Assembly (NCBI GenBank): GCA_963772675.1
Contig: CAVYYF010000005.1
Span: forward strand, 248,001-312,000
Source: JAKAGZ01 sp963772675
Lineage (GTDB): Bacteria; Bacteroidota; Ignavibacteria; Ignavibacteriales; Ignavibacteriaceae
Direction of reading: 5' to 3'
DNA: 64,000 nt
Below, in pieces: positions 45,801 to 52,296 of the stretch. Positions within the stretch are counted from its first letter, which is position 1. Every line of letters begins with the position of its first letter. A program made the position numbers and the translations under genes. The notes beneath the pieces were generated by a model. That model worked only from the letters and a program-made list of their open reading frames with translations. It did no database searches and was not told where the DNA came from.

Positions 45801-45826
45801 ATCCTGTAAAGTTTTTTATAATTCAT
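42809..45826 (-). CDS. DUF2723/TMEM260-like (GT117) membrane glycosyltransferase with TPR, copy 2
   Basis: A 1005-residue paralogue of the adjacent gene, similar over its whole length. It has the same loop, SFWDVGEFTAAGYALQVPHP, with D34 and E37, then PGTPFF, the same QQQPQPRERDYFYVGG and NGDNDTFPLWYLQDVEGVRR blocks, and TPR-like helices at the C-terminus. It is longer than copy 1 mainly by an insert before TSYAGMDIRDSSVIKNG. The two probably arose by tandem duplication and may act on different acceptors or sugars. AGGG lies before the ATG. Confidence 0.88.
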   Translation of the reverse strand: MNYKKLYRIIGAVVFLISATVLFMTAQPTVSFWDVGEFTAAGYALQVPHPPGTPFFLLLNRIFSMIPIFANIGHRINTVSVLSSAFSILFLYLIIIKVIANYRGKEPKNLLDGLGTYLSAAIGALAFSFSDTFWFNGSEGIVFGLSLFLFSAIVYLMMLWSEKADYKDNEKYIFMIAYLVGLSTGVHLMSVLGIFAVGMMIIMRKYVIDDEMFKKSGFIFLAHIVVIILIAMALWASRKSTTPPSPEEYQAFDFKFKMIIAVISALFIGAFWKSVFNRNSFYLPVLVGGIALFFTYPGIVKLLPTLLASISGNSVTTALFIFLILIALLIYAVHYYIKTKKETLHLIFMSIVFILLGFSTYAMIIIRANQDPPMNENDPKDIKTLITYLDREQYGDFPIFERRFTTEPYQQGVYTNYSSELDFWWRYQMNHMMTRYLLWNFAGREGWAQDDGPNIAPFNSVGNAFGKIFDIHFAGKTKDSLFALPLLFGLLGLYFHFKKDWKLASLFFILFVFMSYLTAFYQNQQQPQPRERDYFYVGGYMIFSLWIALGFRGLIDLIYEKVSDFSKQKIYILTLLIIGFVAVPLNMARANYFVHDRSKNWVPWDYSYNLLQSCAPDAVLFTNGDNDTFPLWYLQDVEGVRRDVKVVCLSLVNTPWYIEELKHNDPYHVGTVAMNLTDAQIEQIHPVQWKAQDITIPVPPDINTKEKITIDSAGNFSNTPAPETETSYAGMDIRDSSVIKNGELTFRMNPTVNFGNIKAIRIQDIMVKDIIEANKWKRPIYFAVTCSQDSRIGLDDYLKIEGMAMRLVPEKRNGNVEFVNEPAMKGELLHENQGYSKDFDRGFKFRGLANPNIFFDDNHQRMLQNYRNAFIRLALYYQDKNENNKAVAVLDTMEAKIPRSNIELDYRIYGEIGNIYLNAGKVEKYKKIAADVEAEAKQHLKDDPSDLSPYRVLMNVYQNLGENRKLLELWRHIQTLYPQDPTVRANVVKYQKLVAAQDSLNKSKK

Positions 45827-45903
45827 TTTTTCCCTGATAAAATAGTTTGTTTTGATAGGAATAATTGCAAAGGATGGAATAAAACATCCTGGATATAAAA
45901 AAA

Positions 45904-46128
45904 TCAGTCATTACTTTTTTTGAAGAAAGCATCATATTTAGATCTGTCAGCAGGAGTATAATATTTGTCATGTAATTCTTTCAGCCGCTTCATTGAAACA
46001 GAGTCAAACTCCTCTTCGTCCTTATGGCGTTTTACAAACATTTTTAACTCTTCTTTTTCTTTAGAATCCATTTTACGCTCAAATTTTTGAAGAGTTTCAA
46101 GATATTTTACCTGATCTCTGTAAGACAT
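45904..46128 (-). CDS. Small charged helical protein
   Basis: A 74-residue soluble protein rich in Lys and Glu, with likely coiled-coil helices in YLETLQKFERKMDSKEKEEL and DSVSMKRLKELHDKYY. I recognise no family. It lies upstream of the GT117-like copy 2 on the same strand, 78 bases before it, and could belong to that transcript. A weak hairpin (AGGATG/CATCCT at about 45871-45891) lies between them. Confidence 0.55.
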   Translation of the reverse strand: MSYRDQVKYLETLQKFERKMDSKEKEELKMFVKRHKDEEEFDSVSMKRLKELHDKYYTPADRSKYDAFFKKSND

Positions 46129-46356
46129 AAAATGCGACTTTCTTTTATTTGCAAAAACTTTATATATTAGCGATAATTGATAATCTATTATAGATTATTA
46201 CCTGCAAATTTATATCAGCAAAGTTAAAATAAATAAACTCAGGTCAATTAGAAAGTAATAGAATGAGCAATAAAAGCTGTTTTTTTAAGAGCTATTTTCT
46301 ATAACAATTAGTTTGACGAATTTGTTCATAAAGAGTTCATTTTTTAAGGATTTCGG

Positions 46357-46992
46357 ATGGATAATTATTTAGTTCCTGATATTACGGTTATACTTACTAC
46401 ATATAATAGAGAGAAATATATCAGAAGATGCATTGAGTCTATTATTGGCCAGAAATTCAAAAACTGGAAGTTAATTGCTATAGATGATGGAAGTGAAGAT
46501 GGTTCCCTTAATATTTTAAAGGATTATGAGTTACAATATAAAAATATAGAGGTACTCCATCAGGAAAACAGGAAATTAGCAATAAGCAGAAACAGGGGAA
46601 TAAGGCTGACCGAATCAAAATACCTGACCTTTATTGATAGTGATGACGAATATGCTGAAGATCATCTGGGTAAACGGATAAAATTTATGGAAGTAAACCC
46701 GCATATCGATTTAATTCACGGGGGCACGAAGATAATCGGCAATGAGTTTGTAAGGGACAAAGATAACCCTGATAAATTTATTCATCTTTCCGAATGTTCA
46801 ATAGGTGGAACATTTTTAGGGAAAACAAAAATCTTTAAAAGCTTAAATGGATTCAGGAATATTTCATACAGCGAGGACTCTGACTTTCTTGAAAGGGCGG
46901 AAAAATTATTTAATGTCAAAAAAGTTAGCTTTGATACTTATATTTATCATCGCGAATTAGAAGACAGCATAACTAATTTGTATGTCCCATAA
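46357..46992 (+). CDS. Family 2 glycosyltransferase
   Basis: A 211-residue GT-A enzyme. It has the opening ITVILTTYNREKYIRRCI, the nucleotide-sugar motif AIDDGSEDGS (D43, D44) and the metal-binding FIDSDDEY (D94-D97). It is short for GT2, with no membrane helix, so it is a cytosolic enzyme adding a sugar to a glycan precursor. The acceptor is unknown. Its last 11 bases overlap the start of the pseudouridine synthase gene. Confidence 0.92.
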   Translation: MDNYLVPDITVILTTYNREKYIRRCIESIIGQKFKNWKLIAIDDGSEDGSLNILKDYELQYKNIEVLHQENRKLAISRNRGIRLTESKYLTFIDSDDEYAEDHLGKRIKFMEVNPHIDLIHGGTKIIGNEFVRDKDNPDKFIHLSECSIGGTFLGKTKIFKSLNGFRNISYSEDSDFLERAEKLFNVKKVSFDTYIYHRELEDSITNLYVP

Positions 46993-47569
46993 TAATTTCA
47001 AATATTTTTTGTTGAACAAACCTTACGGAGTCCTTTCCCAGTTTACCGATAAAGATGGTAGAAAAACCCTGAGTGACTTTTATAGTTTTCCTAAAGACGT
47101 TTATTCGGTGGGCAGACTGGATATGGACAGCGAAGGATTACTTTTATTGACTGATGATAAAGGGCTAACCGATTTTTTATTAAATCCATTAAGTAAACAC
47201 GAGAAAGAATATTATGTTCAGGTCGAAGGCATCCCTGATGGGTTATCCCTGGAAAAATTGAGAAATGGAGTAATATTAGAGGAAAAAAAAACGCTCCCCG
47301 CTAAAGTTAGAAAAATATCGGACCCACTTTTTCCTGAAAGAATTCCACCTGTCAGAGAAAGGAAAAACATTCCAACAAGCTGGCTGAGTATTTCGATTAC
47401 AGAAGGAAGAAACAGACAGGTAAGAAGAATGACAGCTAATGTTGGTCATCCCACATTAAGATTAGTAAGGGTTAAAATAAAAAATTTACTGCTTAATGAA
47501 TTGCCACCTGGAAAGGTAAGGGAACTCACTTGTGAAGAGATTGACTGTTTAAAAAAACAAAAGCCGTGA
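46982..47569 (+). CDS. Pseudouridine synthase, RluE/RsuA family
   Basis: A 195-residue single-domain enzyme without an N-terminal S4 domain, as in RluE. The catalytic Asp is D47 in SVGRLDMDSEGLLLLTDD, and the C-terminal EGRNRQVRRM is the second family motif. It turns a uridine of rRNA (by similarity to RluE, in 23S rRNA) into pseudouridine. It overlaps the GT2 gene by 11 bases and ends at a terminator. Confidence 0.93.
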   Translation: MSHNNFKYFLLNKPYGVLSQFTDKDGRKTLSDFYSFPKDVYSVGRLDMDSEGLLLLTDDKGLTDFLLNPLSKHEKEYYVQVEGIPDGLSLEKLRNGVILEEKKTLPAKVRKISDPLFPERIPPVRERKNIPTSWLSISITEGRNRQVRRMTANVGHPTLRLVRVKIKNLLLNELPPGKVRELTCEEIDCLKKQKP

Positions 47570-47586
47570 AAACACGGCTCTTTTTA
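47562..47586. terminator. Bidirectional terminator between RluE-like and mscL genes
   Basis: AGCCGTG (47562-47568) pairs with CACGGCT (47573-47579) with an AAAA loop, followed by CTTTTTAA on the plus strand. A run of seven A precedes the stem, giving a T tract on the minus strand as well. The stem includes the stop codon of the pseudouridine synthase gene. Confidence 0.9.
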
Positions 47587-47589
47587 ATT

Positions 47590-48045
47590 TCATTTTAATT
47601 CAGAAGTACAGGCCGGACACTTTGTTGCCTGTATTGAAATTACTGTATAACAATACGGACAGTTTTTAGTAGTTGGTGCCTCCGGCGGAATTTCTTCTTC
47701 TTTTCTTTTCAGTTGGTTTATTGATTTTACAACCATAAATACTGAAAAGGCTACTATCAGAAAGCTGACAACTGAATTTATGAAAATTCCATAATTAAGA
47801 GTAACAGCGCCTGCGGTCTGTGCATCTGCAAGAGAAGCATAAGGGCCGGCAACTTTTGCCCCATCTTTTAAGAGAATATATAAAGAAGAGAAATCAACAT
47901 TGCCGAGCAAAAGACCGATTGGAGGCATAATTATATCAGCGACTAAAGATTTCACAATAGTCCCAAAAGCTGCACCGATAATTATACCTATCGCCATATC
48001 AAGGACGTTTCCCTTCATAGCAAATTCTTTAAATTCTTTAAGCAT
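47590..48045 (-). CDS. mscL: Large-conductance mechanosensitive channel MscL with zinc ribbon
   Basis: A 151-residue channel. The two membrane helices are at about 13-45 and 87-108, with the hallmark MLKEFKEFAMKGNVLDMAIG start and VADIIMPPIGLLLG. After the second helix and a charged linker there is a C-terminal CPYC-x10-CPAC motif (C129, C132, C143, C146), a likely zinc ribbon in place of a plain helical bundle. MscL opens on sudden osmotic downshock to release solutes. I chose the ATG at 48045, six bases after GAGGT; a TTG four codons earlier is in frame. Confidence 0.95.
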   Translation of the reverse strand: MLKEFKEFAMKGNVLDMAIGIIIGAAFGTIVKSLVADIIMPPIGLLLGNVDFSSLYILLKDGAKVAGPYASLADAQTAGAVTLNYGIFINSVVSFLIVAFSVFMVVKSINQLKRKEEEIPPEAPTTKNCPYCYTVISIQATKCPACTSELK

Positions 48046-48407
48046 AGTCGACCTCAAAAAATTGGTGAATTACATTTTGAATATACTGCAAAGAATTAAA
48101 TTTTCTAAATAAAATATTTTTAATATTATTTTAAACCATTTTATTACTTTTCTCCTCTAACCAACATAATCTGATCAGAATAACTAAATAACCTGTATTA
48201 GACTAAAAGAGGAGGTAAAAATTACATTTGCTATGCAATAATTAGCTGTAAAGCGCAATTTTTGCAGGTTTATTATAGAGGGGAAATAAGCCGGATCCTT
48301 TAACTTATTGCTTTATAGGAGCTTAAAAATCTGGTGAGTGTGGCATACATTTTAAAACTATTTATCAAGGTGAATTGTAACTAATTTATAAACTCAGGAG
48401 CGAAAAT
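48046..48407. other. Intergenic region between mscL and lipoprotein gene
   Basis: About 360 AT-rich bases between divergent genes. A TACATTTG at 48223-48230 fits the Bacteroidota TAnnTTTG -7 element and could serve the lipoprotein gene with a leader of about 170 bases. An AGGAGG at about 48209-48214 is not followed by a usable reading frame. I see no other structure. Confidence 0.3.
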
Positions 48408-49406
48408 ATGAATAATAGAAAATTAACAGGATTTACAAAAATCCTGTTCACTTGTTCGGTGGTTACCTTATCGGTTTTTATGTTTGGCTGTAAAGATTCT
48501 GTAAATGCACCAAACCTGGGGACAACTAATCAAACAAACCTAAGCGCTGTGGATAAACAGGCAATGACCCAAATTACCGAACTGGATTCAGTAGTTGCGT
48601 CATTTGATCCGAATTTTAACGAGAATCAGAGCGATAGTTATTTGGGTAAGGTTAATAATGCCGTCACCCCATATTTTGTATGGCAACACGTAATTCTAAC
48701 CAATAAAACCTATGATTTTACCCCAGCAGGAGATTCCGTTAATATAGGAGATTCCGTTTATGTTAAATTAACTAAGACATATCAGGGAGTTTTAAATATT
48801 GCCGCATCAAATCGGGATACATTGACAAGGCCTGACACTATAATTACAAAAAACTTTACCACAACTGTGGTTACTCGCCTTCTTTTCCAGCGTATTGATA
48901 CTACCAGCAACCCAATGCATAACTGGAAACTTTTGGGGGTTTCGTTAGTGTCTGGCGGAACAAATACCGGTAATTTTCAAATAAATAGTCTTACTCTAAC
49001 ATTTGCCAGCAATGATAGCACTATTACAATCACTGACCCTTCAAATTTTTTTATAGATAGAAGTTATAGATGGAAATGGGGACACAGATGCCCTGAGTTT
49101 CATACAAATGATAGTGTAACTGTTGCTGTTGAAGTATACAGCGCATATGCAGATACAGATTTCGTAACCCTTACTTACGGAGCAGATTTCTTTGGACTGC
49201 ACAGGAACAAAGTTAAGCTTAACTTAGTTTCCCAAACTGCTTCAGGTGGTGGCTATTTAAGAGTATATCAAAGAACCTTTAATGTTAGAAATAATCGCGG
49301 ATATTTTTCAGCAGTTTTAAATGCATTAACAAGACAATCTATCTATGATGATTCTGCACCTGTTGAAAGCAATACCTGGGGGCTTCCTTATAAAGTAGGA
49401 CATTAA
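48408..49406 (+). CDS. Lipoprotein of unknown function
   Basis: A 332-residue predicted lipoprotein with lipobox MFGC (Cys28), preceded by AGGAG. The mature part is beta-rich with many Thr and Asn, such as LTKTYQGVLNIAASNRDTL, and a Cys at HRCPEF; the C-terminus has YLRVYQRTFNVRNNRGY. It could be a surface binding protein, but I do not recognise the family. It lies between mscL and mscS and ends at a strong terminator. Confidence 0.65.
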   Translation: MNNRKLTGFTKILFTCSVVTLSVFMFGCKDSVNAPNLGTTNQTNLSAVDKQAMTQITELDSVVASFDPNFNENQSDSYLGKVNNAVTPYFVWQHVILTNKTYDFTPAGDSVNIGDSVYVKLTKTYQGVLNIAASNRDTLTRPDTIITKNFTTTVVTRLLFQRIDTTSNPMHNWKLLGVSLVSGGTNTGNFQINSLTLTFASNDSTITITDPSNFFIDRSYRWKWGHRCPEFHTNDSVTVAVEVYSAYADTDFVTLTYGADFFGLHRNKVKLNLVSQTASGGGYLRVYQRTFNVRNNRGYFSAVLNALTRQSIYDDSAPVESNTWGLPYKVGH

Positions 49407-49431
49407 AGAGAAAATTATATTCTGATTAGCT

Positions 49432-49463
49432 GAATGCCTCATTTATGAGGCATTCTTTTTTTT
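49432..49463 (+). terminator. Strong rho-independent terminator after lipoprotein gene
   Basis: GAATGCCTCA (49432-49441) pairs perfectly with TGAGGCATTC (49446-49455), loop TTTA, followed by eight T. It lies 26 bases past the stop codon. Confidence 0.93.
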
Positions 49464-49534
49464 AAGAACTCATTTTGCTAAATTATAATTATAATTTCCT
49501 CTCATTTTTTATTCAACAGCGGAATAAATATTAA

Positions 49535-50419
49535 TTGAATGATATCGAAAAGATATGGAATGATATAAAAGTATTTTTTGATGTTCATGTATTTACTTTA
49601 GGTAATACATCTATTACGCTTTGGTCGCTTATTTCTTTTCTGTTTCTTACCTGGTTATTGTTTTATCTCACCAATAAATTAAAAAATTGGATTGTATATA
49701 AAATATTATCAAACAGCAAAATTGAGCTTGGCGTAAGATTAGCTGTCGGTACTATCATTCGCTATATGGTTCTTGTGCTTGGGCTTATTATTGTATTACA
49801 AACAGTCGGAATTGATCTAAGTACTTTAACAATTCTTGCCGGCGCACTCGGCGTAGGTATTGGTTTCGGTTTACAAAACATTACAAATAACTTTGTTAGT
49901 GGAATAATAATTCTTTTTGAGAGACCGATAAAAGTCGGTGATAGAATACAGGTTGGTGATGTTAACGGGGATGTGGTAAGAATATCAATGCGCTCAACCA
50001 CAGTTGTAACCAATGATAATATTTCTGTAATTGTTCCGAATTCAGAGTTCATTTCTTCAACAGTAGTTAACTGGAGCCATACAGATAGAAATGTCAGGTT
50101 CAATATTTCTGTGGGAGTTTCATATAATGCGGATCCTGAAAAAGTAAAACAAATTTTGCTTGATGTTGCAGACAATGAAGAAGGGGTTTTAAAGAGTCCC
50201 AAACCCGACGTATTATTTGACGAGTTTGCTGACAGCTCTCTGAACTTTAAACTAAGAATTTGGACAAGTACCTATATTACGACGCCAGGGCTGTTGAAGA
50301 GCAAGCTTTATTTTGAAATTTTTAAAAAATTCAAGGAAAAAGGTATTGAAATTCCTTTCCCACAGAGGGACCTTCATATTAAAAACACAGAATTTAAAGT
50401 GAAATCATTCGATAAATAA
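49535..50419 (+). CDS. Small-conductance mechanosensitive channel, MscS family
   Basis: A 294-residue membrane channel. Helices lie at about 25-45, 65-85 and 95-120; the pore helix reads LAGALGVGIGFGLQNITNNF, the Gly/Ala-rich TM3 of MscS. The cytoplasmic beta domain has VGDRIQVGDVNGDVVRISMR and the C-terminal FPQRDLHI. It relieves moderate turgor pressure. The start is a TTG at 49535; no better start is near. MscL lies 1.5 kb upstream on the other strand. Confidence 0.93.
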   Translation: MNDIEKIWNDIKVFFDVHVFTLGNTSITLWSLISFLFLTWLLFYLTNKLKNWIVYKILSNSKIELGVRLAVGTIIRYMVLVLGLIIVLQTVGIDLSTLTILAGALGVGIGFGLQNITNNFVSGIIILFERPIKVGDRIQVGDVNGDVVRISMRSTTVVTNDNISVIVPNSEFISSTVVNWSHTDRNVRFNISVGVSYNADPEKVKQILLDVADNEEGVLKSPKPDVLFDEFADSSLNFKLRIWTSTYITTPGLLKSKLYFEIFKKFKEKGIEIPFPQRDLHIKNTEFKVKSFDK

Positions 50420-50521
50420 CCTATATTATATATAGTATATATAACAACTGTTTCCAATTTGCTTCCGAAAACATTTATTCTTGCTTATTCCTTAAAATAA
50501 TGCTAATTTTGTGCATCTATT

Positions 50522-50543
50522 TCGCCCTTTAAGGGCGATTTTT
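50522..50543 (+). promoter_or_regulatory. Hairpin in the rimP leader, possible attenuator
   Basis: TCGCCC (50522-50527) pairs with GGGCGA (50533-50538) with a TTTAA loop, followed at once by five T and TTTG. It ends 6 bases before the rimP ATG. A terminator-like hairpin in that place suggests control of the rimP-nusA-infB operon by attenuation, perhaps through NusA; it could also just end a transcript from upstream. Confidence 0.6.
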
Positions 50544-50549
50544 GTTTGT

Positions 50550-51008
50550 ATGAATTTTGACGAAACAAATATCACTCAAAAAATAGCAGAAATTGTTGAA
50601 AGAAAGGGATTTTTCCCGGTTGAAATCATTGTTCGCGGTACGCCTTCAAAAAGAGTGATGGAAGTATTTATTGATGGGGAAAAAGATATATCAGCGAAAG
50701 ATTGTGCAGATGTCAGCAGGGAAATAAATTCTGAATTAGAAAATCTGCCTGCTGCGGGTAACGATTACAGGCTTGACGTTTCGTCGCCGGGAGTTGATAA
50801 GTCTCTTAAATTTCTGAAACAATATCCGAAACATATTAACAGGAATTTTGAAGTTTCGTACAAATTGAGCAATGATACAAAAAAACTAACTGGAAAATTA
50901 ATAAAAGTCGAAAATCAGGATTTAACCTTTTTGACTAAAGACAATAAAGAAATAATTATTAATTTTAATAATATTAAAAAAGCCATGGTAATAATAAGTT
51001 TTTCTTAA
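50550..51008 (+). CDS. rimP: Ribosome maturation factor RimP
   Basis: A 152-residue protein needed for 30S subunit maturation. Family features are GFFPVEIIVRG, VFIDGEKDISAKDCADVSRE and YRLDVSSPGVDKSLKF, with a C-terminal SH3-like domain (LTGKLIKVENQDLTFL). The ATG at 50550 gives normal family length. It is the first gene of the rimP-nusA-infB-rbfA-truB run. Confidence 0.95.
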   Translation: MNFDETNITQKIAEIVERKGFFPVEIIVRGTPSKRVMEVFIDGEKDISAKDCADVSREINSELENLPAAGNDYRLDVSSPGVDKSLKFLKQYPKHINRNFEVSYKLSNDTKKLTGKLIKVENQDLTFLTKDNKEIIINFNNIKKAMVIISFS

Positions 51009-51025
51009 CGGAGGAATAAAAAGAA

Positions 51026-52273
51026 ATGAACTCGGATATAGTTGAATCCTTTGCCCAAATGGTGAGGGAGAAAGGTGTTGATAAAGATGTGCTTGCCGGA
51101 ATTATTGAAGAAATTTTCGGTTTGCTTGTCAGAAAAAAATATGGTGAAGAAGCTAAGTACGATGTTGTTGTTAATATGGATAAAGGTGATATAGAAATAT
51201 TCCTCGAAAGAGAAATTGTTGAAGAAGTAACCGATCCGAATTTGCAAATCAGTATTGAAGAAGTTAATAAAAGAGGAAATGATGAAGAGCTCGAAGTCGG
51301 TGATGAATACGTTGAGACTTTAAGCCTTGCAAGTTTTGGAAGAAGATTGATTACTTTGGCTAAGCAGAGTTTAAATCAGAAAATTCGTGAAATTGAGAAA
51401 GATATTGTTTATAACGAGTACAAAGAATTACTTGGTGAAATTGTTGTTGGCGACATTTATCAAACAAGAAAGAACGACATTCTTGTTAATCATAATAAAA
51501 ATGAATTAATTCTTCCGCGCAACGAGCAAATACCTTTTGAAAGATACAAGAAAGGTGAAACTGTTCGCGCAATTGTAAAAGAAGTTCAGAAGGTAAATGC
51601 TGGTCCGGCAATAATAATTTCAAGAGCGGACAATATGTTTCTGCGCAGGTTGTTTGAAATTGAAATTCCTGAAATATACGATGGAATTATTGAGATAAAA
51701 GCAATCGCTCGTGAACCCGGGGAGAGAGCAAAGGTTGCAGTTGAATCACACGATGATAGAATAGACGCAGTCGGCGCTTGTGTTGGAATGAAAGGAGTTC
51801 GAATTCATGCTATAGTTAGAGAGCTTAATAATGAAAATATTGATGTAATTAATTATTCTGAAGATCCGCTTATTTTTATTCAGAAATCCCTTGCTCCTGC
51901 TAAACTGAAGAAAATCGAACTTGATGAAGAAACTAAAAAAGCTGTGGTCACGGCGGACAGTGATCAGGTATCATTAATAGTTGGAAGGAACGGAGTTAAT
52001 ATTCGTCTTGCTATGAAACTGACGGGATATGAGATAGAAATATTAAGAGAAGAAAAACCTTTCGAAGAATATGAAGAAGACATTGAATTAATAGATTTGA
52101 AAGAGGAACTTGGTGAAGAATTATATAACTTGTTGATAAATAATCGTTACGATACTGCTATTGAGGTTCTTCAGGCTGGTCCTGAAAAGCTGCAAGAGAT
52201 TGAAGGTATAGATGAAACGAGAAGCAACGAAATAATAGAATTGATCAAATCACAATTTGAAGAAGAAGAATAG
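51026..52273 (+). CDS. nusA: Transcription elongation/termination factor NusA
   Basis: A 415-residue protein that binds RNA polymerase and modulates pausing, termination and antitermination. The N-terminal polymerase-binding domain (1-125) is followed by an S1 domain (about 130-200, GDIYQTRKNDILVNHNKN), two KH domains (about 200-345, with VGACVGMKGVRIHAIVREL and SLIVGRNGVNIRLAMKL) and a C-terminal helix-hairpin-helix (GPEKLQEIEGIDETRSNE). A strong GGAGGA site precedes the ATG, 17 bases after the rimP stop. Confidence 0.97.
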   Translation: MNSDIVESFAQMVREKGVDKDVLAGIIEEIFGLLVRKKYGEEAKYDVVVNMDKGDIEIFLEREIVEEVTDPNLQISIEEVNKRGNDEELEVGDEYVETLSLASFGRRLITLAKQSLNQKIREIEKDIVYNEYKELLGEIVVGDIYQTRKNDILVNHNKNELILPRNEQIPFERYKKGETVRAIVKEVQKVNAGPAIIISRADNMFLRRLFEIEIPEIYDGIIEIKAIAREPGERAKVAVESHDDRIDAVGACVGMKGVRIHAIVRELNNENIDVINYSEDPLIFIQKSLAPAKLKKIELDEETKKAVVTADSDQVSLIVGRNGVNIRLAMKLTGYEIEILREEKPFEEYEEDIELIDLKEELGEELYNLLINNRYDTAIEVLQAGPEKLQEIEGIDETRSNEIIELIKSQFEEEE

Positions 52274-52296
52274 GTAATAAAAGAGTAATCAATATT

